Positions 1 through 10,455 of a stretch of 64,000 nucleotides of DNA are shown piece by piece; position 1 is the first letter of the stretch, and every line of letters starts with the position of its first letter. The stretch is from Solanum dulcamara. Lineage: Eukaryota > Streptophyta > Magnoliopsida > Solanales > Solanaceae. The position numbers were made by a program, and so were the translations under genes. The notes below the pieces were generated by a model. That model was not told the origin of the DNA, did not search any database, and was given only the letters and a program-made list of their open reading frames with translations. Location: contig NC_077240.1 of the NCBI RefSeq assembly GCF_947179165.1, positions 29,994,001-30,058,000 of the forward strand. The letters run 5' to 3'.

Positions 1-2865
1 TTAGCCAACTGAGTATAAAGAATTAATCAAACCTATGAAATAAACTAAGGAACGCTTTCACCTACACACAGAAAAGTCCCACTCCGACATCGGTGCTGCC
101 AATTTATATAAAATAGCATGAATAAATTAATCCCATAACAACATCTCATAATCACAATTAACCATATAATTCAAACAGTAAGGATATTAATGCAATGCAA
201 TGCAATATAATGATGCAATGATGTGGTGGTATAGTGGAATCAAGACTGTCGCACAACCTATCATATACACCTGCTGAGCTGTGCTACCAAGCAGGACCCA
301 TGGGGGTTCACAGACTATATAACTCAATCACAATATCTCATTATCCTTGCCACCTTCTCATGGTCAAGGGATCACAATGTATCCACTACCTTGCCGTAAA
401 ACTACCTTGATTAGGAACTCAAGATACAAAGGTTTAAATATATTTCATTTTCTTTCTCAAATTTTTTTTCCATATTTCTCAACTTTCCATGTTTCATAAA
501 ATGATGAATGTGGATGAATACATCAAAAAACATATGGCATGGAAGCAATATTCAACTCAACATATAGTACAAGGTTCAAAGTTCTAAAAACTTAACCTAC
601 ACATGATACTCACCCTCAATAAATAGCAATGGGAAGGAAATATTTCAATATAAGTGTTCACCCCTTTCTCAACAATATTTTAATACTCAGGCATGCTCAA
701 AACCCTCACTCAACTCCTCACGCAGGCATCGCAAGTCAAATAATATCCTCAAGCCTCTCTCCAAAGCTAATTATGAATCACATACTCTCAAAGCAAATAA
801 GATAACAAATAAGGCCCCCACACACGGGCTATGAATACAAATAAGCCCCCACACAGCAACACATAAATAAATAAGCCCCCATACAAGCATCAAAATATAT
901 ATAACATTCTCAACTCATACTACAATTTCATCCCGAAGTTTATAATATATGAATGACTAATTATCCTATCTCGGTCTCAAAGAAGGATAGCCAAAGCAAA
1001 CTCGATTGCCAAAACTGCACTCTAACACCTGTATCAGACAAGCAAATCTCTAATTCAACGCCTATAATGACAACCCACTATCAATAATGAAACATACACA
1101 TCACAAGGAGTCCAATGAGACTCATATTGATCGGTTTTGGAACCGGGAGTAAAATGATTCAAAAACTAATTATTTTTGAAAAGGGTTTGTAATTTTATTT
1201 AAAAATTATATTCTACACATTGAGTAGAGTTCGTGGCTAAAAATTCTATTAAAATCGAGCAAGATTCGAGTTCCAAATCTTGAAAATATAATTTTCTAAT
1301 TTAGAAGAAAATCCCATAAGTCACCTTTGAAATCTTGATTTAAAGATATTTTGGAAGATAATAATTGCAGAAACTGGAAAAGAATAATCTCACCACGATG
1401 TTCCTTGCGGAAAAACTCATAATTTAGATCCAAGAATCATAAAAAATGGAGCTAAGATGACCAAGAAACAATCCTCCAAAATTTATTAAAATTTCAACTC
1501 GAAAATAATAAAGGCAACGGCTAGATTAGCGAAGTTACCTCACATAAAGCTCCTAATCAAGTTTATGAGCTCACCATTGGATTCCTACAAAAAAACTACA
1601 TAATTTCAAGCTTTGATTTATTGAATTTGGATCTAAGATGGCCAAGAAATCATCTTCCAAAATTTATAAAATCCTGAATCCGAAAATGGTTGAGGCAACC
1701 TCTAAAACATCAAATCTTACCTCCAAAGAAGCTTCTAATCAACACCAATAGACTCCCTTATGAAATTCTATTGAGGATAGCCTCTTGAATCACCAGATTT
1801 GGCCTTGAAAAGCTCAAGAAATGAAGGTTCCAAGTTGAGAGAAAAATCTGCACTTTTGCGCTAGATTTTTCTGATTTTTGCATTATTTAAAGTCTCCGAA
1901 CGGACCCTCAGAATTCGTTTGGAACCCGATAAAAATAAACCAGATATGCTACCCCACTAAATTCTATATTCTGAATTTAATGGCGCATCTTAAATTATCA
2001 TACGAGATCATTTTAATAAAAGTGGATCGCACATCAAAGTGTTATTTTAAGCCAAATTTCACAACGTGCCTCGGGATTAGACCAAAAACTTTTGAAAGCA
2101 AAAGAAGAGTCATTCTAGACCAAACTCAACATTCTGGAACTAACCGCACTATCAAAATTTTTATCCGAGTGCATTTTCCAAGAATGTTGACCAAAGTCAA
2201 CCATAGGCTAACTTTCAAAGTTAAAAGCGTCAAATGGCTTCAAACTCCTATCGATTGCCTCGATAGTCATGCCGACAATGCTACTAGTCTAATTTTGATA
2301 TTTTGGAGCTGATGGAACTATCAAAATTCAAATTTAAGGTCTTCTTGACTCGAAACTTGAAAATTCGCAACTAAACTAACTTAGGCCTTCAAAATACCAA
2401 AATGGGCTCGAGACCTCTAAAAATTCAGTAAACACTTCTTTTAGACCAAAAACCATCCCTCAAATCCAATAGAGTTTTTGGAATTCCATTTTGAGTATCG
2501 AAACTACAAAAGTTGACCAAAGTCAAACCTTGACCTAAAATTTCTTAAATTCCTAACTCAAGACCTCAAATCTTCGTTACAACTCCAAAACTAATTTTGT
2601 AAACACTCCTAGACCAATTTCCACATTCTGGAGCTGCTGGAATTGATAAAATTTTGTTTTGAGACCCGTAGCTCCGATTGGTATCAAAAATCAATTTTTC
2701 AGCTCTTAACTCTATTAAACTCAAGAATTTGCATAATTTACAAACTATTAAGATTTTGACACTTTAAACTATACAAATCGATCAAATAATACTCAGGGGC
2801 ACTAAAGATAGGGGTAAAATGATAATTTTACACAATTTGTTATAAATGACCTCAAGGTCATTACA
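1..2865 (-). repeat. LTR, distant relative of element C LTR, left end outside window
   Basis: This AT-rich stretch has no credible coding region. Its last ~560 bases match the same part of the element C LTR at about 35080-35642 (shared wording around 2345-2410 and 2800-2865), and it ends in TTACA, which on the minus strand is a TGTAA.. LTR start. The part before about 1100 only loosely resembles C (both contain a short ATGCAATGCAAT-rich tract, near 190 and 33300), so it is a diverged subfamily. Immediately beyond 2865 a family A LTR resumes mid-sequence, which suggests this LTR was inserted into that one. The open frame at 1878-2312 has no family resemblance and is taken as chance. Confidence 0.6.
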
Positions 2866-3373
2866 AATGCCATTTGGATTGCATCATTTTATTATGTAGA
2901 TATAACTGATAGAGGTCCTCAACATGCGCATTGTTGAAGACCAGATCCAACTCAGCTTTTGGTGAGATTTCCTTGCATTCGGAGGGTTTCATATTTATTT
3001 CCTTCACTTATCATTCTGTTGATAGTCATTTGAGGTAGCTTTGGACTTGTCTTGGCACCTCTCTAGCATCGAGTTTGAGGCTTCATAGACAGAGACTTAG
3101 TTGAGTTAGATGGGTTTGTTTCAGAGTTTGTTTTTAAAACCTAACTTCAGTATTGGGTATATGACATTGAGTCACATCATTTTTGAGAAATCTTCAGCAT
3201 ATTAAATCATTATTTTTAATATTTTGAGTGCCCACTTGAGCTATCTGTCTTTTGAGTTATATTAAACCTTCCGCTGAGAGTTTGAATGTGTGTTGGACCA
3301 AGTGGTTCATTTGGGGACCAGCAATGGTCTATGAGTGCCAGCTACGTCTAGAGTACCCTCTCGGGGTGTGACA
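2866..3373 (+). repeat. 3' part of a family A gypsy LTR
   Basis: The sequence follows 17000-17458, the end of the family A 5' LTR: the same GCATCATTT..ATGATGTAGA block, the same accession of ACCA..TGGT near the end, and the same terminus (GTACCCTC..GGG.GTGACA). Its beginning is missing. It starts where the LTR at 1-2865 ends, so the rest should lie left of the window. After the terminal CA at 3373 there is no primer-binding site; the sequence goes straight into the decayed pol of element B1, so this is a solo LTR or 3' LTR inserted in B1. Confidence 0.7.
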
Positions 3374-5060
3374 ATTGGATAGTGACATCATTTTCTTTGA
3401 GCAACTCCATCCACCTTCGCTGTCTCATTGCATTATAAATTCCTAGTCATGAGTCAGTAAACAGCTTACACTTGACTCCATATAGATAATACTCCAGATT
3501 TTTAATGCAAACACTACCGCTGTCAACTCTAAGTCATGAGTTAGGAAGTTCCGCTCATGCACCTTTATCTGTTGCGAGGCATAAGCTACCACGTTCTTAT
3601 CCTGCATCAACACAACACCCAAACCTAAATGTGAAGCATCACAAAAAAAATAAAGTCTTTACCTTCGACCAGCAGGGTCAAAATTAGTGTTGTGGCCAGT
3701 AGAGTTTTAAGCATTTAGAAGCTCTCTTCGCACTTGTCCATCTACTCGAATGACACCTCCTTTTTGGTCAGCTTGGTCGAGTAAGTAGCAATAGAAGCAA
3801 AGTTTTTCACGAACCGATGATAATAACTAGCTAGGACCATAAAACTCGTAACCTCAATCATTAAACTAGGCCGATCCCAATTATTAACTACATCAAATTT
3901 TTGTAGGTCTACCATTACCCTTCCTTTGAAACAACATGGCCTAAGAAGGAAATTTGAAAATGGTCTGCCTGTTCCTGTTCACTCTTTGAATCTATAAACA
4001 CTATCACAGACGAATCTAAGAGTGGCTTGAACACTCCATTCATCAAACTCATGGAGGCTGCATGTCCATTGGTCAATGCCAAAAGACATCACCAAAAATT
4101 CATAGTCCCCATATCTAGTTCTAAACATTGTTTTGGGCACATTCTTAGGCCTAATTTTCAACTAATGATACCTAGACCTATGATCAATCTTTGAGAAGGC
4201 TGAGGTACCTTGGAACTTATCAAAAAGATCATCAATACGAGGAAATGGGTATTAATTTTTGATAGTAACCTTATTTAGTTATCGGTAGTCAATGCACATT
4301 CTCATACTACCATTCTTTTTCTTGACAAACAATATAGAAGCACCATAAGGGGAAGCACTGGGACGAATGAACCTCTTATTAAAAAGCTCCTGAATTTGAG
4401 CCTTAAGCTCTCCCAACTCTGCCGGAGCCATACGGTAGGGAGGAATGAAAATCTGACGAGTATCCAGCTTTAATTCAATATAGAAATCTATATCTTGGTC
4501 AGGAGGCATACCAGACAAGTCTGAAGGGAACACTTCCAAAAATTCACACACTACTGGAATAGACTCAATAGAAGGAGACTCTACATTCATATTTTGGATA
4601 TGGGATAAATAAACCAAACAACCCTGCCCTACTATTTTTCTAGCTTGGAGAAAAGATATGACTTTATCTGGCTTAGGCTTGTACACCTCTTCTCACTCTA
4701 ACCTTTCCCTCCTCGGGATCTCTAGAACCATATTTTTTGCATTGCAATCAAGTATAGTAAAATAGAGGGACAATCAAGTCATGCCTAAGATCACATCAAA
4801 GTCTGTTATATCTAAACTCACTAAGTCAACCCAAGTCTGGTATCCCATAAACTCAACAGAACGAGCATGATACACATGGGTGACTATGATTGACTCTCCA
4901 ACAGGGGTAGGCACATGAATAGGGGCATATAATATATCACACACTACATCAAAACCAAATGCATATTTCACAGACACATAGGAATAAGTAGAACTCTAAT
5001 CAAACAAAATAGTAGTCATTCGGTCACAAATGAGAATAGTACCTGTAATAACTGCTTCTA
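3374..5060 (-). pseudogene. B1 pol pseudogene (protease, RT, partial RNase H)
   Basis: Read leftwards on the minus strand. The protease part (about 5060-4774) ends with DFDVILGMT, the usual end of a chromovirus protease domain. The piece 4686-4279 contains [25 protein letters not shown] and RMCIDYR, the fingers of a gypsy reverse transcriptase; a stop follows CIDYR. Fragment 4161-3979 holds [16 protein letters not shown], and the region of the catalytic FIDD motif near 4000 is frameshifted. Weak similarity to RNase H runs from about 3700 to the break at 3374. Multiple stops and frameshifts make it a pseudogene. The Tekay/Del clade is inferred from likeness to the intact element D polyprotein in this window. 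Confidence 0.8.
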
Positions 5061-6485
5061 ACGCCTCTACCTCGGTCTTGCTCGAAAATGAATAAAACTG
5101 AGTTGCATTATCATTACCTTTGCCCCCAAGGCCTCTTGAATTTCCTACTCGCCCAACCTATGGACGTCCTCTACCACTGCTTCCCCCAGCCATAGGGACC
5201 ACTGCTCTAGCCTGCTGGAGTGCAGAAACTATCCTGCGGGGGTGAGAACACTTCCTACGTATATGTCACAGCTCTCTACAATTAAAACAGTTGTGATCAA
5301 AGGATGAGCGACTACCTGAAATGATGCCCCTTGACCTTCATATGCCGGATATTGCTGTGGGATATTTGAAAAAATGACAACAGAAGCGGGCATCACTGAC
5401 TGAATTAGCCAACCTGCAATCACCAGACTACCTGACCCTCTAGAATAGGATCCCTAGAAATTACATGTGCTCTTGGGATTCTTAGCCAAAGCTTTGGATT
5501 GTCTATCTCTCCTCACACCTTCAAAATTCTTCATAATGTCCGTGACTTTGTTGAAACTCCTGCCTGACGAAGTCATATGGATGGACAGTACTTACAAGTC
5601 GGGGTTCAACCCCTTTAAGAACAACCTGATCCTCTCTTTTTCTTTAGTCACCAACTGAGTAGCATACCTGGACAGCGCATGAAACTTGACCTCATAAGCA
5701 TCCACTAATAACCCTCCCTTCTCCATGGCCATAAACTGATCCTTCTTTCTGTCCCTCAAAGTATAAGGCACATACTTCTCTAGAAAGAAGGCATACAATT
5801 GTACCCAAGTAAGTGGGGGCAACACTATCGAACAGAACTCTATATAAACCCTCCACTACTGCTTGGCCTCACCCTATAGCTGAAATATCACAAACTCTAC
5901 TCTATATTGATGCACTATACCCTGGTTGTGCAACCTCTTATAGCAGTCAAGGATGAATTCATATGCATCCTTATTCTCAGTCCCATGGAAAACTTGAGGT
6001 TTTAGCTTTAGGAAATTGGTGAGAGTATTATGCTCAGTATCGATCATTACAAGACCCATAAGTGGTCTAAAGAAGGCATTTATGCCTACCACCTCATCTA
6101 CCAGCGGTGCTGTAGTAGCAAAAGAATGAGAAACTGGAGCTGGTGCTGCGGGCATGGTGGTGATGGCTCTAGTGCCAGCCAACCCACTCAAGAAAGCCAT
6201 GATTTGCTGAGCTAGTATGGGGTCCAAAGGGGGAATACCAGCAGCCCCAGTCTGGATGTCTTTCTCATATTCAACATTCTTTTTCTCTTCTCCAACCTTT
6301 ATAGCTTCCTCTAATTCATTCTGGGGAGGAGGAGGTGCCTCATCTCGGAACCTTCACTCTGGTGGGTGCTACTCTCTATCTGCCCCTGCCTCGTCTCCCA
6401 CTCCTTTCTCTACCTCGACCTCTCTCTCGAACAACAGGCTTTTCCTCTGGCTCTACTGGAACCAAGAGTCGTACACCATTATAGC
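5061..6485 (-). pseudogene. B1 gag pseudogene
   Basis: Pieces in different frames align in order with the gag of B2 and with plant chromovirus gag. An acidic/proline-rich N-terminal linker (about 6485-6230) is followed by a block with INAFFRPLMGLVM and DAYEFILDCYKRLH (6227-5874), then FFLEKYVPYTLRDRKK and DAYEVKFHALSRYATQL (5825-5592). The zinc-knuckle part (about 5420-5100) is recognisable only as a glycine/arginine-rich remnant. Stops at the join of the first two blocks fit loss of Gln and Trp codons, as expected from C-to-T change. Gag is the capsid precursor that packages element RNA; this copy is broken. Confidence 0.75.
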
Positions 6486-6689
6486 GTGTGTTAATCATTT
6501 ATGAAGAGGTTAGAAACCAATTTGGATCACCAGATACCAATTATAATCAAATTCTAGAATAAAAAGAAAAGAAGACAACAAAACTTTTTCTAAATCTCGT
6601 AGCCTCTCAAATAAAACTACAGACATCTCCGTACCATTCTACAAGACTCTACTAGACTCATTTTGGTACGATGAGATCAACGAACCTAG

Positions 6690-6705
6690 GCTCTAATACC
6701 AACTT
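6690..6705 (-). other. Primer-binding site of B1
   Basis: On the minus strand the LTR end is followed by TTGGTATTAGAGCC, one base off the plant initiator tRNA-Met type site (TGGTATCAGAGC) used by chromoviruses. It marks the inner edge of the 5' LTR and fixes the orientation of B1. Confidence 0.75.
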
Positions 6706-7252
6706 TTTTACGACCCCGACCCACTGTGACTAGCACCCATACTAACCCTCTAATAGGAGAACCATTCTTACAGCCCAAGCTATTGAACTTAAGAGATAAA
6801 CAACTAAAGACTTACGGAAGAAAGAATAAAATCAGAAATAATATTGAGTCCACATAAACTCAGCAAAATAATCTAAACAACAAACCAAAATGCGAAAATA
6901 TCCTAGGAATTGAAAGTCGTTCATGCCAAAACTCTAACCAAATATCAGTATAAGAAAGGGGTAACACTCCAAATGTGAAGTCATAAAACTAGAATAGTGT
7001 TTGAAATCTTAGTCGTGGAAAAAGGACTAGAACAAAGAAGAGTCGACGACAGCTTCAAATATACAGCTCACCCTTGAACTCAAACAAGTCTCACTCTTCT
7101 AATTGAGGTCTCTCCGCAGCCAGCTAAATATGCCCTGTACTCAATAAAAGGCAGAATAAGTATAGTATCAGTAAACAAAAATAGCAGTGTACTGGTAGGA
7201 TCATGCGGTTAACCAGTAAGCGGATCATAGAAAAGTAAACTCAACATAACAA

Positions 7253-7254
<2 letters not shown>

Positions 7255-7309
<55 letters not shown>
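7255..7309. repeat. (AT)n microsatellite
   Basis: About 55 bases of uninterrupted AT dinucleotides inside the B1 LTR. The other family B LTRs have no comparable tract at this place, so it expanded after the copies separated. Confidence 0.95.
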
Positions 7310-7315
<6 letters not shown>

Positions 7316-7445
7316 CATACAGAATAAGTTAACCAATCTCATCTCCAAACATATTCAGCAAGACCACAATTCAATATCTTCAACATGATATAACTTCACA
7401 TAAGGGTCCTCTCAGGGGACTTGTAAATATTCAACCTTGTTCGGA

Positions 7446-7595
7446 ACGTGACACCCGATCCAAATATATGTCAGAATGTGACACCCGATCCAAATATATG
7501 TCAGAATGTGACACCAGATCCAAATATGTGTTGGAATGTGACAAATAATCTAATTTATATGTCGGAACATGACACTCGATCCAAACATACCACAA
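7446..7595. repeat. 30-bp minisatellite in family B LTR
   Basis: Four to five head-to-tail units of about 30 bases, each starting GTGACACCCGATCCAAATAT; the later units are diverged. Diverged units recur at the equivalent place in B3 (about 36660-36775, opposite strand) and B2 (about 25520-25575), so the array is an old property of the LTR family with copy-number differences. Confidence 0.85.
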
Positions 7596-8605
7596 TCATA
7601 AATACATTCAGTATTTATAGCATTATATCACCAAGAATAAGTTCATCACAAAAACAGGCCAGCAAGTGATCATTTAACATATAATCTAGCATGTTTCCCT
7701 ATTTATATACACATATGCATATCATGAAGCAATTTAACAAGTATATGAAACACGTATGGGAAACAAAACCATCATCTACCTTGAATTCAAGCTTCAAAAA
7801 CCTTAAAGTGCAAGAACTTTCCCTTTTCGGGTTCTTTCTGCTAGTTCTTGGTCTAAACACAAGTCACATATACACAAGGATCAATAAAATAGCCTAATTC
7901 ACAAGAATTATAACTCAATTCTTACCCAATGCTAAAATCCATGATCTTAACTCCACCCTAGGTCTATTTCCCACCATTAGTTTCAATTTAAACGCTCCCC
8001 CGATGATTACCAACCATAGTTTCTAGGTACTAGGAATAAAATGATGAGTTTAGAGAGTAAAATCCTTACCTTAAGCATGGAATTTCATGGGTAATTGATG
8101 AAAATCACCCTAGGTCGCCTCCTGTCTTTCTAGAAACTTTTTTTGCAGAAAAAGATTATTTTGGGGATTTTTTCCGACTAAAGTCACTACTGTCCCGCTC
8201 TGGTGGGACCCATCCCATTCTGACTGCCCTGCTCTCGCTCTAGCGAGATTGGTAGAGATAGAGAGTTCGGAGCTTGAGCTCCAAACTCCCATTTCACAAC
8301 ACATCCCCCTCCAACGACATATTAAAGTATACCCTTCACATCAAGTCCAATTCCGGGAGTTTTATTCGCCCGAATGCAATTTTGCAAAGCCTTAAATATT
8401 CCATATCATCTTGTCTATTAGCTTACCTACTCAAATTAGAGATTCAATCCCCCATAATTTACAAGTTTACCCTAGAGTTTACCTGACTCAGAATTCATCC
8501 AAGTCTGGCCTAGGCTAGATTATTCTGGAAGTTACTACTCAAAGTTTTCTGGCCCAAAATTATTTTTCATTGGCCTATCCATAATAATGGGGATAGGTCG
8601 TTACA

Positions 8606-10057
8606 ATATTATATTTTTTCAAGCTCTAAGCTCCATTACATCGATGGAGGTTTGAAACTCTGACAACCTATTATGTTATTTTCTATTTGTAATGTTTTAA
8701 ATCTGTTACAAATTTTATTTTTTATGATATTGTGGTTTATATATTTTTCTTATTATCATTTTGCATCAGTTTGACATTATTACTATATTTACTTTATGAT
8801 ATTGCTTTGTAAAAATCAACTGTGCATTTTTAAAAAAAATAATTTTTTCCATTACTTTTTTTTGTGTGTTTGAGTTGAGACAATTGGATTGTTGTTCTAT
8901 TTACTTTAATGTTTGCTTTAATCATTGATATTCCGTACTTTATTGCTTGATGACCCATTTTTATTTTATTTTATTTTATTTTATTTTTATTTATTGCTTG
9001 ATGACTCATTGATGTTTTCTATTCACTTCTTTTGAAAAATTTGGTTGGAATATTGCAGGTTTTGGTGGAGTAACCACCTTGATGTTGTATATTTTATTTA
9101 CTAAATTAGTGTTTATTGTTATTAGTTTTATTTTCAGATCTGGCGATAAAAATTACCATCGATTTTCAAGGCCTCCCACATTTATAAGACGGATTTAATT
9201 TTTGAGTTATTATTTTTTTTTATTTTTATTCTGATTCATATTTATCCATTACTAACACTTTTACTAAGTTTCTTTACAGGTATCCAACCCAGAGTTTCTC
9301 CCCGAGAAAGCTATTCGAATTGAGTTAGAATAATATTTTTAATTTATTATTGTGTATATTATTGATGTTAGGCAAACAAACATTAGGTCGTTCCTTATAT
9401 TATTGTTTTAGTTTACTCTTTGTGCATATTTCATTATATATTTGTTCAATATTTTATCTCCTCAATTAAAAGAAATGAGTTTAGTCGGAACCCACAGTTG
9501 TGGATTCTGAAGGGTGCTAATACCTTCCCTTCGAAATCACTTCAACCCCTTACCTAGAATCTGTTGGTTTCGTAGGCATTTTTAAATAATTAATTGGTTT
9601 TCTAATTGTCCTAAAATTATGGTGACTCCATTAAGATCAAATTTTTTCTTAAATTCTTTCTTTAAAAACTATTAAATTAATTTTTTAATGAGTCTCACAA
9701 CGTTGCTTCTTATTTGAAAATAGAGGATGTAACACTTATTACAGTTACACATCTGAGGCCACTATATAATAGAATTCTATTTTTAGACACATATATTTTT
9801 AAATTATTTTGATAATTATTTATTCATTACTAATATTTTACCAAGTTTTTCTATAGATATTCGGAGATATCTTCCGAAAATGCTATTCAAAAGTGTTTTT
9901 ATTTTCATATGGTAAAAGAGTTATTTTTTTCATATTAATAAATAGAAACTCTTTTAATATTGCATAAAAACTATTTTTTATATATATATTTATATCGTCT
10001 TCTCATATTTCATACACATTGTTGACGATAATGTACATTATTTATTTGATACATACT

Positions 10058-10141
<84 letters not shown>

Positions 10142-10434
10142 ACTTACAAAATAAGTATTTTATCTCCTCCTTTTTTGATAAATTAAATCTACCTGGGTAC
10201 CGCATTTTGTGGATTTTGAAGGGTGCCTATCACCTTCTCTATGGAATAATGTAAACCTTTACCTAGTATCTAAATTGTTTTTTTGCAGATTGAAACATGA
10301 GTCATACATGTCATTCATCAAATAGGTTTTCCTTATTTTTCTTAATAAATTCGGTGGCGACTCTATACAATAATTAATCCTTTTAGAGTTTATAAGTTGT
10401 GATTTATTTAACCTCATAAAAATAGGGCATAATA
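8606..10434 (+). repeat. 5' LTR of element E, 5' end missing
   Basis: From about 8950 to 10434 it matches the 3' LTR (17921-19390) in order. The stretch 8606-8950 has no counterpart in the 3' LTR, where the equivalent part appears deleted, so its place in the LTR is inferred. It contains two diverged copies of a block beginning TGTGGATT.TGAAGGGTGC (9502 and 10208), the conserved R-U5 wording of Tat LTRs. It ends GCATAATA where the 3' copy has GCATAACA. Confidence 0.65.
10061..10138. repeat. (AT)n(GT)n compound microsatellite
   Basis: About 44 bases of AT repeats pass directly into about 34 bases of GT repeats, within the 5' LTR of E. The 3' LTR has only an (AT)n tract at the same place (about 19052-19098). 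Confidence 0.95.
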
Positions 10435-10436
10435 TA

Positions 10437-10455
10437 TTGGCGACTCTGCTGGAAA
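10437..10455 (+). other. Primer-binding site of element E (tRNA-Arg type)
   Basis: TTGGCGACTCTGCTGGAAA begins two bases after the LTR end. This wording (usually ..GCTGGGGA) is the one reported for Tat/Ogre elements and differs from the tRNA-Met type sites of the other elements in the window. Two or three bases at its 3' side deviate. Confidence 0.65.

Larger units (their letters stand above)
3374..8605 (-). mobile_element. Ty3/gypsy element B1 (Tekay-like), truncated and decayed
   Basis: On the minus strand the order is 5' LTR (8605-6706), primer-binding site (about 6703-6690), gag, protease, reverse transcriptase and the start of RNase H, broken off at 3374 by a family A LTR. Integrase and 3' LTR are absent from the window. 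The frame is interrupted many times, so it cannot encode a working polyprotein. The same layout and about the same degree of decay are seen in B2 at 19391-26568. Its right edge lies against sequence belonging to the 5' LTR of element E, which suggests B1 inserted there. Confidence 0.8.
6706..8605 (-). repeat. 5' LTR of B1 (family B)
   Basis: About 1.9 kb. The right end reads GTCGTTACA on the plus strand (TGTAACGAC on minus), identical in kind to the ends at 26568 (B2) and 35645 (B3). The left end aligns with TGTCACGAC of other copies but has decayed to a T-run. It contains an (AT)n tract, a 30-bp minisatellite and a GC-rich module around 8160-8260 with inverted GAGCGAG/GGGAC-type motifs. Small open frames within it have no family resemblance. 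Confidence 0.8.

Noticed and set aside
1878..2312. Open frame of 144 codons on the plus strand
   Set aside because: Lies in LTR sequence, has no domain, and no related frame exists in the other C-type LTR copies.
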